Positions 54,195 through 64,000 of a DNA stretch of 64,000 nucleotides are shown here, piece after piece. How positions within the stretch are numbered: the stretch's first letter is position 1; each line of letters starts with the position of its first letter. The stretch is from Atriophallophorus winterbourni (taxonomy: Eukaryota; Platyhelminthes; Trematoda; Plagiorchiida; Microphallidae), in NCBI GenBank assembly GCA_013407085.1, contig JACCGJ010016511.1, positions 62,001 through 126,000 of the forward strand, given 5' to 3'. Below the pieces are notes generated by a model that saw only the letters and a program-made list of their open reading frames with translations, was not told the origin of the DNA and searched no databases. The position numbers and the translations under genes are program-made.

Positions 54195-54520
54195 CACATT
54201 TTTTGCGGGGCCTTCAAATCGGCCCCGCAAATTCATAATCGTTTCGTATCCACGGAGGCCAGTTTTCGATGCGTACTGTTTACATGAATTGCATGAGACC
54301 GGGATGATTTACAGTGAAACTTTTGTTCGAAAAAGTTAGGTCACGGCATTTCGTAATAAACTGGATCCTATATTGAAGCTATCGATGAAGACGGACAAGA
54401 AACATCGTGCAGTTAACAAATTGTAACTTGATGTGTTGACCTGTTCGTCATTATTTTTTTTAATTTTGTGGTGAAATTATTGTTTTATCTGAAAATTCGT
54501 TGATATGATTAAGACCACTA
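54195..54520 (+). repeat. Repeat C copy 3, with perfect hairpin
   Basis: TTGCGGGGCC (54203-54212), loop TTCAAATC, then GGCCCCGCAA (54221-54230): a perfect 10-bp stem. The body shares GGAGGCCAGTTTTCGATGCG and TAATAAACTGG with copy 2 and ends in a TTCTTCTTG tail. Confidence 0.75.
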
Positions 54521-54559
54521 TATTCTTCTTGTACGTGATGGATGTGCAATGCTTTGTTC

Positions 54560-54660
54560 ATTGTCATTTGCGTGATAAACGCGTTTGACCGACTGGCTTT
54601 CTTTCGTTCTGTGGGATTCGTAAGTGAATGCTTGAAAGGTCTATTTAGCGATGAATCGAG
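54560..54660 (+). repeat. Diverged copy of the window's first 85 bases
   Basis: TTGACCGACTGGCTTTCTT, CTGTGGGATTCGTAAG and GATGAATCGA align with bases 8-85 in the same order and spacing. The parent element is unknown. Confidence 0.55.
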
Positions 54661-55039
54661 ACGTAATCAACAAATGGACGTAAAATGCAGGGGGCTGACT
54701 TGGTTACTGTTAGATCCATTGTCTGTGAGCAGCATAACAGACTTTGAAAACATGTAGCTCAGGTACCGGATTGTAGTTCATAGTTGTACTTCGTTTAGGG
54801 CGTGAAATGGATGTATATCATCACTAATTTTAGCAACATTTTCAACAAAACAGTTGTTCTTTAATGCCACGAAACGAATAAATCAAGGCGCATCAATGGT
54901 TTTGAACATGATTATAAGATCGTGATTAGTACATTGAGATTTGGGGTTAATCGGTGATAGCTGATGTTTGTTAACGATACTTTACGACATATCTTGGGCC
55001 AACTATTGCGGATAACGGCTCGTTAGACACTGAGATTGA

Positions 55040-55640
55040 TAAGTGAATGGGTAGAACTATCGTGTCTGGAGCTACCGCAAGCTGACTGTGAAGACAAATG
55101 CTTTACTGTATGGTAGTGAAATTTGAACCACCTACGCAAGACACGAGCAGAAGCTGAATGCTTTCCATTTACAAGACATCCGCCTTATGTTGAACATATC
55201 GTAGATGTACAAAGTAACGTCTGGTGAAGTGCTTTCTAAAGCTGGTCTACAGAGTCTGTTCACCTTGCTGCGACAGCGGCGCTCACAACTAGTCTATGGA
55301 GTAATCAAATTAGAAAGTCGAGCTTCGGACAGACTGAACTTGCGATAGAAAAACACTTACAAAAATAGGAAAGCTCTTGGTATTCACCCTACGAATAGGA
55401 AACACTTCGCCATAAACCGCTCACTTTTGGGGTACTTTGTGAAGCGTCAACCTTGAGCTGGGGAAGAGCAGATATTGTTTTCCACCGCTGAACGTAGATC
55501 ATGCCGTCAGCTTGCAACTGCCGCTGAAAGACAGAGTGTTGCCTATCGTCGTGAGCACTGTGAGAAGGATTGCTCCTCCCGAATCAGAATGCTTAGTCAT
55601 TTGAACCGTAGCGGAGCATGAAACCCACATGCGCTTGTGA
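55040..55640 (+). pseudogene. Non-LTR element C-terminal fragment with zinc-finger tail (copy 4)
   Basis: Frames decode to [94 protein letters not shown] and REHCEKDCSSRIRMLSH. It covers the same segment as the copy at 29040 plus the terminal zinc finger. Several stops. Confidence 0.78.
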
Positions 55641-55849
55641 TGTACATCCATAGTCGACATCTACTGAATGAGGCCAATAACAGCAAAAACAACAACAATT
55701 TACAGTTATCAAGTCCCTTTTGACCAAAGTATGAACTGCCAAAAGCCGTTGGTATAAAGGGTTCACAGCCCAGTGAATACATCGTGATAGACTTAATGAC
55801 AGCGAATGAGTCCGGCTACACACGAACGACGGAAGACGGATTATCGGTA

Positions 55850-56980
55850 GCTAATTAATAGGGTATGTGCAAACGAATGTGCTTACAACGCGGTTCAGTC
55901 AGAAAGCGAAGCGAATAATGCTAGAATAGATACTACAATCATTTCAAACTTGGAATCATTTCATTCCAAAAAATCGGTTCTACGCGGTCTTGTTCTCATG
56001 TAATGAAGAAAAAGAAAAAGGTAAATCATCGGTGCATAACCAACATACAGCTTGCGACGTGAAATTTTATAACGCTGAATGCTTACACACCGAGGTTTTG
56101 GCTATCGCAGGTTGTTAAATGTGTCATTTTTAAACTGTGTGCGGGGACACACAGTCGCGGTAAATATTCACTAGAAGAATCACAAGACGATACAGTGTTT
56201 TTAATCTTCCGGCGGGAACATGGATACGAATCTATGGAGACTAAATTGATGTAATAATAACTGCAATGCATTACTTATTGTGTGCATAGGCGACACCGAT
56301 AATTGGATTGACACAATGCACTGAGATGCGTGCTATTTCTTATGTTGCTTATCAAGTTTAGAAAACCAGATAGTGTGCTAGCCAACGTGTAATGTATGGC
56401 TTTGTGGTACGTAGCCTGACAGGGTTGCAATGTCCAACATCATTGCAACTTACACCGATCAACAAGATGACTAAAACACGAAGAGGAGTAATTTCCGATC
56501 AAGGGCAAGTTTACAGTGGATGACTTCTAAATTTTGCATACAGAATATTCATTAACATCGGTTGTCGCTAAGAAAAAAATTACTATGGGCTTAGATCTCA
56601 CGATCATTTTACAAAAGCTGCATTTTGCAGACAATAAAGTTCCGTGTTACGTGAATTAACAAACGCATGACAATGTGAAAAATTATTAGCGCGGTTCGAT
56701 ACGTAAGAGCAACGTGACGGCAAAACAAAAGCAAAGCTGATCACCGAGGGATAAATAATGGTTGATACCGTGAAGCTTACTAATAAGTAAATTATAATTT
56801 AGGGTTTGTTTCACCATTCAATCGCTGACTTATAGTCTACGGAAATGAAGGTTTCTTTTATATGCAAACAGCATGACAACATCGATAGAGTGTAGACACC
56901 ATTTGTGAAGCTTGGCGGAACCTAAACCCTTATCCTTTATATTGGGTAACCTTCAGGGAAAGTCCATCGGGATGTTCTTT
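55850..56980. other. Intergenic or intron, nothing recognised
   Basis: No exon with paired splice signals and no repeat identified in this AT-rich stretch. Confidence 0.4.
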
Positions 56981-57018
56981 TCCAGCAAGACCCATTTACT
57001 TCATCAACAACATCTACA

Positions 57019-57135
57019 TCTTTTTTCTTTATCATATCTGTCTAGGCCTTGGAAACCTGACAGTATCTTCGCCCACTTGCAGTCTCTGGCTGTGCCGCAC
57101 TTTGCCTGGATCAGGCTTGTACTCACATACCAAGA
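57019..57135 (+). repeat. Repeat A copy 5 (3' half)
   Basis: Only the distal half (TCTGTCTAGGCCTTGG, CCTGACAGTATCTTCGCCCA, TGCCGCACTTTGCCTGG). The internal frame is still open. Confidence 0.8.
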
Positions 57136-57710
57136 ACTCAACTTGAAGATGAATCTTCAAGCTTCGTCTCCACAGAGACCGACCAAGACAGTTGTTCTCT
57201 TCATAGTGTGCTGTGAAAGGAAAAATATTTACTCCACTGTAGTAACTTTGGGGTTTAAATAATTAATTCGTTGTTTACCCTACCAGTTTTATCCACTATA
57301 CACAAGTTTAGGGTCGCCAAATTCCGTTCGGTTTTGCTTACCGTTCTCTACATCAATGATAAAATATCAAGTCAAAATCAAGCAAATTAAAAAATCAATA
57401 CATTCGACCCAAGAAGATAATGAATCTTCGAGGTCACTAGAAAATCTCAAGTTAGTATGTCATGATGGGTTAAAGAATGGTGTTATCACAAAAAGGAACG
57501 CACAGAATCTGTGTATAGCAATAATAGCAATCACGGATGGTGTTGCACGATAAAGTATATAATGGTGGTGTGTTCAACGGAGATGGGAGACAAAGTAATG
57601 TAAGCGGTCTCCCTCGGTTACTTACGCCACTCTCAATGCGAATGATAATAAAAAATAACGGAAGGCAAATACGCTGTCTTTGAAATTACGAAAGTGAATG
57701 GAAAGATATT
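57136..57710. other. Region downstream of the stop at 57711
   Basis: Would be 3' UTR if 57711 is a true end. No canonical AATAAA on the minus strand was seen close by; a strong unused donor (GTAAGTAA) lies at 57621-57626. Confidence 0.35.
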
Positions 57711-58898
57711 TCATGATTCTTTTTCTCGATAACGCCTGAGGGCCACTGCGGCCGGAGTGGTTTCGTTGGAAAAGGAACCGCGGATATCATGAGACCGAGA
57801 TCTCGGTGGGGTGGCGCGACAAGTGTTGATTCGTGATGATGTAGACGGGAGAGCAGGCTCAGTGGAAGGTGGTACGGGTATGCAACCTGGATCAGATGAG
57901 CGCTTTGTGGAAACAGTCCCGTCACGTTTCACGGGTACCGTGATCAGAGAATCCGAAATGGAAGCACCGGTAGGTCGTGGCCGACCGGAGAATACTACAG
58001 TATCTAAATCAGATTGGATTGGAGAACTGGCTGCAGCGACATGACGGATTTGTGGTTTAGAATAGGTTACATTGGAATCAGTGAAATGACTCGCAGATCC
58101 GGTTGTCTTTGCAAGGTAGATTGCATTGGAAGTTGATGGAGAAGATAAATGTCCAGGGGTGTACAGAACGAGCCTATCGGAGGAGGGGAGCGATACACCG
58201 TGAGAAAAATTACTCTGGTTGATGAATCTTGTACGAATATGCGAAGTCAACTTTTCACTAGACAGATCTGTTTGCAGTCGACTCAAAGGCCTTCTGCATT
58301 TGGTGGGCACCGGAGAAATGCTCCTTCTCAATAGCATCGGTAACTCTTGGCGGTCTTGTGGAATTGAAACCGACAATCCTGGGGACAGTTTCGGAACGTT
58401 TGACCCTGTCAAGACGTAGTCGTGCTGTCCGGAGCTGGAAAAATGTGGGGTGAACGAACGGGTTAATAGGTCACTTCCACTAGGCATTTTCTCAAGTTCC
58501 GTCTCACTCTGAGCTCTTGGTAACTTCGGTCGCTGAGCGCGGGTTCGCCAATTCAACCAAGGCTTCGAAAAAAATGGAAGTTCACATTTGTTTGAGCAAA
58601 TCCTGCGTGGACGGGGAACGTTTGAAGTAAAGGGTTGCGGTGGCTCACGACCAAATGACGATTCTCTCTCGAGTAATTCCAACCGAGAAACCGATTCTAA
58701 ACTGTCATCTGTGTGTGCCCCACTAAGAACGGTAGTGGGAGAATACCAGAGCCAGTCAACAACATCGATATGGCCTCTACTCTGGCCGGTCAAAAGTGGC
58801 TGTACTGGAGCGGAAGATCGTTCAGGGCGGTTCAAGTTGTGCAGCGTTCTCAAACTTGACGTTCGAACGAGGGTTGGAAACCTTTCATTGTGGTGCAT
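57711..58898 (-). CDS. Ser/Pro/Arg-rich exon ending in a stop; possible alternative last exon
   Basis: Acceptor GTTATCTGCACAG, phase 0, then 395 codons to TGA at 57711. The product is disordered-looking: rich in Ser, Pro, Thr and Arg ([48 protein letters not shown]) and without a membrane segment. I see no convincing in-frame donor before the stop, so a transcript including it would end without KASH. A short intergenic gap between two genes is the alternative reading. The first codon happens to be ATG, so it could also begin a separate small gene. Confidence 0.6.
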   Translation of the reverse strand: MHHNERFPTLVRTSSLRTLHNLNRPERSSAPVQPLLTGQSRGHIDVVDWLWYSPTTVLSGAHTDDSLESVSRLELLERESSFGREPPQPFTSNVPRPRRICSNKCELPFFSKPWLNWRTRAQRPKLPRAQSETELEKMPSGSDLLTRSFTPHFSSSGQHDYVLTGSNVPKLSPGLSVSIPQDRQELPMLLRRSISPVPTKCRRPLSRLQTDLSSEKLTSHIRTRFINQSNFSHGVSLPSSDRLVLYTPGHLSSPSTSNAIYLAKTTGSASHFTDSNVTYSKPQIRHVAAASSPIQSDLDTVVFSGRPRPTGASISDSLITVPVKRDGTVSTKRSSDPGCIPVPPSTEPALPSTSSRINTCRATPPRSRSHDIRGSFSNETTPAAVALRRYREKES

Positions 58899-61800
58899 CT
58901 GTGCAGATAACGAGTGGCATGAGAAATAGAGCTAGACCGTCAAGTTACAGCACATTGACGTTTGACAACAACGAGGACGGCCACCCTGACAGTGAGACGA
59001 ATGAGAACCACAGGTTCCACAATTACACCAACAACGATAAAACAACGAGACATGCATGATACAACACAGAACGGAAACAACACGTCAGCTAGCACTTACC
59101 GCAAGTTCTTTGTATCGTGTTCGAGTGTCACAAGATGCACTATCCAGACATGTGTACCGACGGACTATGTGATGTAAATCGGAGTGCAGCCTGTCGGTCA
59201 GTGAAGCAGCTTGTGTGGCCTGATCTGTGAGATGTTGTCGTGCTTTTATTTCCTCCTGAATACGAAGGCAGCACGCATTCACGCGATCTTGAAAACGTTC
59301 CAGTTCTGGCGACACGCTGGTAGCTCCGTTAAGACGCTGGTATTCTTTTTTCAACTGGTGCAGTAATGGTAGCTTAGTCTTCATTTCGGTCAGCAGATTA
59401 TCCAATTTCGCGGTGCACATGGAATTCGCCAGTAAATGGTCGGCACGTTTCGAATGTCCGCGCAAGTCTTGGTGACTCGCGGTTCGTCGTAAACGATGTG
59501 GTTGTTGGAGGGTGAACTGGATTTCCCGTTCTTTTTTACGAAGCCATGATTCGAATTCGGTTTCACATAACTTTTGTTGATCCCAACAATCGTGCAGGTC
59601 AAGCAGTTCTTCGATATATTTCCTTATCTGTCGGGGATCAACAAATAAGAACGGAAATTTTGATTACAGGATCGACCATCGTTTTAGAAAGTGGATTTAA
59701 ATCTAATTTGCATGTATTTAGCAAGAGGCGAGCGAAAATAAGTTTCTTGTTGGCACACACTTGAGGCGAATTTCTTAGGGATAGATAACGTGCTGGCTGG
59801 CTGGCTGGCTGGATGGATGGATGGATGGGTGGATGGATGGATGAATGGATGGATGGATGGATGGATGGATGGATGGATGGATGGATGGATGGATGGATGG
59901 ATGGATGGATGGAGGGATGGATGGATGGATGGATGAATGGATGGATGGATGGATGGATGGATGGATGGATGGATGGATGGATGGATGGATGGATGGATGG
60001 ATGGATGGATGGATGGATGGATGGATGGTGGGGTTTATGATGAAAAATGCATGGGAACGGGGAGGTTTAAATAATCTACGTACGTGTAGACAGATGTGAT
60101 TTAACAGGTTGGTCGTGTCAATCTTATGCTTACAAGCTCAACTTGTTTAAGCTCATCATTGTTTGACAAAACCATTCAAAGCGACTTGTTGAAAACCTTT
60201 CCAGTATTCTTTTTATCACTTCAGCATGACCTTTATTGCTTTAATTAAGGAATCACAGAATGGTAAAACTGGATGTTTATCGAATGAAGAGATCCGGGAG
60301 ATGGGAGCACGATTATTCCGGTACTAAATGTGTCACATGACAATGCTACCGGTGCACCGGAAAGATAAGTGCGGATAGATAAGTAACTTAAAACCAACTG
60401 TGGCACCTGAAAGCTGGAATAAAACACCTGTAAGCACGTATCGAGAATGTGTTTGGTTAAAGGTCGCCACTAGTTTTCGACCGTTGATACGACGGTGATC
60501 AAAATTACGTAATTCATGGAGCGCTCGTTGAGAATGATGACGATGATAATCATGATGGTAACGATGTTTATGGTTGTGATCGTGCTAAAGCAGACTGTGA
60601 GGGGGAGATTGAGATAAAATCGGTAGGAAAGATCAACATGAAGATGACGATTGTAGTGGTCGTGGTCGTGGTAGTCCCCGTCGTGATTATGAGGAAGATA
60701 TTTAAGAGAAGGGTGAATATAATAAGACTGGCAATGCTTGTTTTACAGCTGAGGTCGTGGCGTCGTTGATGATGGCGATGACTATGACGATAGTATATCA
60801 AAAAGTGGCTTGAACCTCAGATGAGAAAAATGTATAAAAAAACAAGCATACCTCAGAAGCCGAGCGATTCAAACATGTCTCCAATTCCGCAGCACGACGC
60901 CTTAATTCCTCGCCAGTGACGTTCAGTCCTGTTGGTTGTGACCGAGTGGACACAATTGGTTCGGCTGACATGATATCAGCCAGGACAACAGATGGATCAG
61001 CTTTTCGTTTGATCATTGCGGTTAAACAAGGATCCAAAACTGGCTGAGCGGATGCATCCGTTTGACAGCGGTTCTGTTCGGTTGATAGTTCTTGACTGAT
61101 AACCTGAGTGGAATAATCATAGGTAATTCGTTGTGCACGCGAGAGAATCAAATGAGACGAAACGTTCGAATTCCCAAAGTGTGACACTAGTATGGTATGG
61201 TATGAAAGCACAAGTCTGATCCAGGCAAAGTGCCGCACAGTCAGAGACTGCACGTGGGCTAAGATACTGTCAGGTTGCCCAGGCCTAGACAGATATGAGG
61301 AAGAAAAGAGAACAGGAAACGGCAGTAGGACTCCAGCCTGTTTCAGCATGCAGCTCACTACCTCTGGCCAATCAATTTAGCACTAGTAGGTTCCGTGAGG
61401 AAAAGAAATATTGCCAACATAATCAACGTCGTATGCGTTCAAGTTGGATTCACATATGAGCGTGATTCTGTCCATCGGATGTCCACAATTGTTCAGTTGG
61501 GGATAAAATTCAGATGTACGTTAGTACTTGATTCCTAGATGCTAATATGTACTAGCTTTGTAGTTTAACCCCCACCGCGCTTGCACGTTTTTGAAAATGT
61601 GCTTCACGCTATTTCCCAACATACCCAGATGTAAAAGAGTAACCGCGACATTGAAAGCTCATTTGTATGCAACTCCATCACACACATCACGACCGGTTTC
61701 TTGCTGTTTGCACTCACAAGGTAGGGACAGTAGGATTAGGATCCGCATGCGCATGAGCTTTTATTTTCATGGTCATGGGTTTTAAACCCAGTCTACATGA

Positions 61801-63079
61801 GTGGGGGATCATGTGATAGAACAGGTTGGCCGTACCAACCTTACCCAACAGTGGCATACAAGCGTAACTTGTTTACCATTCTTCGGCTGTTTGATGCGCA
61901 TGCGGATCCTGATCCTACTGTCCCTGCCTGATGAATGCAAACAGCACGAAGCCGGTCGTGAGGTGTGTAAGTGATGGAGATGCATGCAAATTAGCTTTTA
62001 TTTTCATGGTCATGGGTTTTAAACCCAGTCTACGTGAGTGGGGGCTCATGTGATTGAACAGGTTGATCGTACCAACCTTACCCAACAGTGGCATACAAGC
62101 GCAACTTGAGTAACCGCGACAGTTTAGCATCTTGTCTCTTGGGAAAATTGGTATCATTTGTTTCTCTTCTTGCTAATGAAACCACAGTCTTATGGGTCTC
62201 AGCAGTGACACATGGAAAAACGTATTTATCGATCAGTGACTCACAATAACTCTTGTGTATATGGCTTCCGATTCACTGAGTTCTGCTCGGATATTTTCAT
62301 ACTTCAATACCGGAGCAGATAGCTGGACCTCACCCGATTTCATAACACCTGACTCATCGGAACCGGATTGTGTGTCCACACTGAGTGACACGGATTCCGG
62401 ATAACCGACACCTCTTCGTGAGGGCAGTCTAGGGCGTCGGGACCACCACGCGGGTAATTCAACTTGTAGCAGGTCAGCCGCTCGAGCCGAGACGGATACA
62501 AAGTTGGCCCAACGCTTTTGCAAGTCAAACAGGCGATCCTGTGAAGAAACAAGAGTCACTCGGTGATTTATTTTAAAAAAGGATGGCCCAAATTATACAC
62601 AAATAGCAAGCAGTGCATACCTTGATTTGAGAAGACATAGAAAGCAAGCTCCCATGGCTTACAAACAACTGAGAGACTTCATCTTCGAAAACAGTTGTAT
62701 CATCAGACTGCGATGTCTTCGTTCTGGTTTCATCTTTCAGATCCAATACAAGGGATCGAACTTCCAACGCACCTTGCAGAGGAATAGCTGTCTCAAATGA
62801 GGCAATGTTTTCAAAATCACAGTAATGCTCTGCTTGCGAGAGATTAATCGCACTTCGTCTGAGTGCCGTGAGATTAGTCGAGCCGTATTGATCCAACTCA
62901 AGCGAGATGTTTGCATTAATCTGCCCCAGCTGTAGAATCGTTTCAGGGCCTTTGATGGGAGTAGCATTGAGAGCCATTAACTTCAAAGACATCGACAATA
63001 ACCAATCTTGCGCGGTTCTGAGTTGGGAGTGGAATGTGTCGGTTTGATTCCAGCTTGCTTTCGCGGCGGACAGACGGAC
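57711..63079 (-). CDS. Upstream five-exon block of the nesprin-like gene (or a second spectrin-repeat gene)
   Basis: Exons 62621, 62245, 60852, 59100 and 57711 read in one phase. If it ends at TGA 57711 it is a rod fragment with a disordered tail; if exon 57711..58898 is skipped, exon 59100..59627 splices in frame to 49129..49247 and on to KASH. Same strand, same protein character and compatible phase favour one gene with two C-termini; transcripts would decide. Confidence 0.6.
59100..59627 (-). CDS. Spectrin-repeat exon of the nesprin-like gene, upstream block
   Basis: Acceptor GATCCCCGACAG; donor GCG|GTAAGT; 176 residues, phase 0 at both ends. Begins [20 protein letters not shown], then [17 protein letters not shown], and continues with [20 protein letters not shown] and [19 protein letters not shown]. 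This is the clearest spectrin-type sequence in the window. Confidence 0.85.
59792..60028. repeat. GCTG/GGAT microsatellite, about 235 bp
   Basis: Four GCTG units, then more than 50 GGAT units with rare GGGT, GAAT and GAGG variants, in the intron between exons 60852 and 59100. Confidence 0.95.
60088..60145 (+). repeat. Diverged third copy of the 116-bp unit
   Basis: GTGATTTAACAGGTTGGTCG...TTACAAGCTCAACTTG resembles the second half of 61756..61871. Confidence 0.55.
60540..60790. repeat. Degenerate GAT/GTG-rich simple sequence
   Basis: Imperfect GATGACGATGATAATC, GTGGTCGTGGTCGTGG and similar runs in an intron. Confidence 0.7.
60852..61103 (-). CDS. Nesprin-like exon, upstream block
   Basis: Acceptor ATGATTATTCCACTCAG; donor GAG|GTATGC; 84 residues, phase 0 at both ends. 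A loop-like N-terminal half, then helix [20 protein letters not shown]. Confidence 0.75.
61192..61385 (-). repeat. Repeat A copy 6
   Basis: Minus-oriented copy in the intron upstream of exon 60852..61103. Its frame ([39 protein letters not shown]) stays open and even runs into that exon. Confidence 0.88.
61665..61985. repeat. Inverted pair of repeat B units
   Basis: Left: CATCACGACCGGTTTCTTGC, GTAGGGACAGTAGGATTAGG, ATCCGCATGCGCATG. Right is its reverse complement: GCGCATGCGGATC, CCTACTGTCCCTGCC, AGCCGGTCGTGAGG. The pair brackets the first 116-bp repeat. Confidence 0.75.
61756..61871 (+). repeat. 116-bp direct repeat, copy 1
   Basis: AGCTTTTATTTTCATGG through AAGCGTAACTTG; pairs with 61993..62108 with no indel and few substitutions. 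Confidence 0.9.
61993..62108 (+). repeat. 116-bp direct repeat, copy 2
   Basis: Offset of exactly 237 bp from copy 1. The segment between the two (about 61895-61985) is a repeat-B unit inverted relative to the one at about 61665-61755. Confidence 0.9.
62245..62538 (-). CDS. Nesprin-like exon, spectrin-repeat helix
   Basis: Acceptor CTTGTTTCTTCACAG; donor ATT|GTGAGT; 98 residues, phase 0 at both ends. Starts [20 protein letters not shown], the canonical spectrin helix A pattern (L..RW..L), followed by a Ser/Arg loop and helix [15 protein letters not shown]. Confidence 0.8.
62621..63079 (-). CDS. Spectrin-repeat exon, most N-terminal exon in the window
   Basis: Acceptor TTGGTCGTGCTTTTCAG; donor AAG|GTATGC; 153 residues, phase 0 at both ends. 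Contains [20 protein letters not shown] and [14 protein letters not shown]. The open frame extends to about 63200, but the internal acceptor is strong and in phase, and the upstream part overlaps repeat D. The gene should continue beyond the right edge. Confidence 0.75.
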
Positions 63080-63131
63080 CTGAAAAGCACGACCAAGAAT
63101 AAAGTCCACTCGGAAACATAAAGACCGTAAT

Positions 63132-63217
63132 GATTCGGTTAGCACAGTTTGTTGGTAACGTTTCGCTTCTGATACGAAAGGTTCGTCAGACCAATGGTGT
63201 CAGTACGAACCGGGATC
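63132..63217 (-). repeat. Repeat D, left arm of an inverted repeat
   Basis: Contains GTTTGTTGGTAACGTTTC and GTCAGACCAATGGTGTCAG; reverse-complementary to 63567..63645 with a few mismatches and small gaps. Confidence 0.75.
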
Positions 63218-64000
63218 ATGATGTGGGGAATGTGGGAGATGTGAGCAAGCCATAATAAGGGATCAGGATTGAATTGCATTCACCTGGTAAATCCTAAGCT
63301 GGCTGGTTGGAATGTACTCAACAAGGGAAATGGGGCGGACATCTCCTCAATCTGGATAAACATTAATGTGCATGAGATCCTAGTACATGCACGGATTTCG
63401 CAAGCAGGCAAATCAGTCAGCAGACGTTGATCAAACATACAGACAACCAAAACAATTAAAGGATTACACAACATGCATGAGGTGCATTAATCTCGCCTAT
63501 CTTAACAAGCTCAGCACAGACCACGACCAGTACAGTTCTTTGGCGAAGTTAATGTAATTTAAACCCGATCCTGTTCGTACTGACACCGTTGGTCTGACTA
63601 AGCTCCAGTGACAGAAGTGAAACGTTACCAACAAACTGATTCATTACGAACTTTCTTTTCGTGAATACGGTTCCCTGATCGGTCACAAACATGCTCGAAT
63701 ATATTTTATGATACTTCAACAAGGTTAGATAAATTATTATTAAAACAGAAAATTTTAAATGGGCATGCGGAACACCCTTAATACAATAAAATACTTGTCA
63801 TTGCTCTGTAAAATAGTCCTAGCAAATCACATTCAATCAGCCAGTCACATATTGAACATGTGCAAGCTATGATGAAACGCCATACTATCACACACACCAA
63901 CGCCGCGATCGACTTTGTCTAGTGTACCCTTTTATCAGCCAGGACAGCATGAACAGGTTCCACCTGCTATGCCACACAAATTTGAACTTTGAGGACAGGT
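63218..64000. other. Right end of window, intronic
   Basis: Apart from the repeat D arm I find no exon. A minus-strand frame at 63280..63474 ends at AG|GTGAAT but its phase does not fit exon 62621..63079. Confidence 0.4.
63567..63645 (+). repeat. Repeat D, right arm of an inverted repeat
   Basis: Contains CTGACACCGTTGGTCTGAC and GAAACGTTACCAACAAAC. It continues into GATCGGTCACAAACATGC, shared with 52130..52290. Confidence 0.75.

Noticed and set aside
63080..63168. Exon 62621 starting at 63168 with EAKRYQQ coding sequence
   Set aside because: The acceptor at 63079 is stronger and in phase 0 like its neighbours; the upstream part overlaps repeat D. Kept only as a finding to test.

Overview
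The window is eukaryotic, intron-rich and heavily invaded by retroelements. The repeat set (RTE-like and CR1-like non-LTR elements, a Penelope-like element with a GIY-YIG endonuclease, a SINE-like unit carrying a hammerhead ribozyme fold, a small repeat with a shared open frame) and the short, spectrin-rich exons fit a parasitic flatworm, most likely a digenean fluke. That placement is inference; no rRNA or mitochondrial sequence is present to confirm it.

The main content is on the minus strand. From about 63.1 kb down to 9.4 kb I can place 34 coding exons with GT-AG borders whose reading phases fit from one exon to the next at almost every junction. They encode spectrin-like helical rod sequence and end at 9399 in a tail-anchored KASH domain: a transmembrane segment, a Cys-containing lumenal tail and a terminal Pro-Pro-Leu. 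This is a nesprin-family gene (SYNE1/2, MSP-300, ANC-1), which would link the cytoskeleton to SUN proteins of the nuclear envelope. A poly(A) signal lies 158 nt after the stop. The N-terminal actin-binding part is absent and must lie beyond the right edge. Exon 57711..58898 ends in its own stop and may be an alternative last exon giving a product without KASH.

Layout: 1-4.1 kb is a mosaic of broken RTE-like and CR1-like fragments, including a CR1 3' piece between two 128-bp direct repeats. 4.2-8.5 kb is a long CR1-like element on the plus strand with ORF1 intact and ORF2 broken by two frameshifts. 9.2-49.2 kb is the KASH-containing part of the gene, with introns holding retroelement scraps and microsatellites. 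49.2-57.7 kb has no coding exon I can support and holds a repeat-B array, the hammerhead SINE, the Penelope-like fragment, two hairpin repeats (family C), a 470-bp TAG microsatellite and a reverse-transcriptase tail. 57.7-63.1 kb has five more exons of the rod and the alternative terminal exon, then an inverted repeat at the right end.

Exon borders were read by eye from splice consensus and phase; they are predictions without transcript support.
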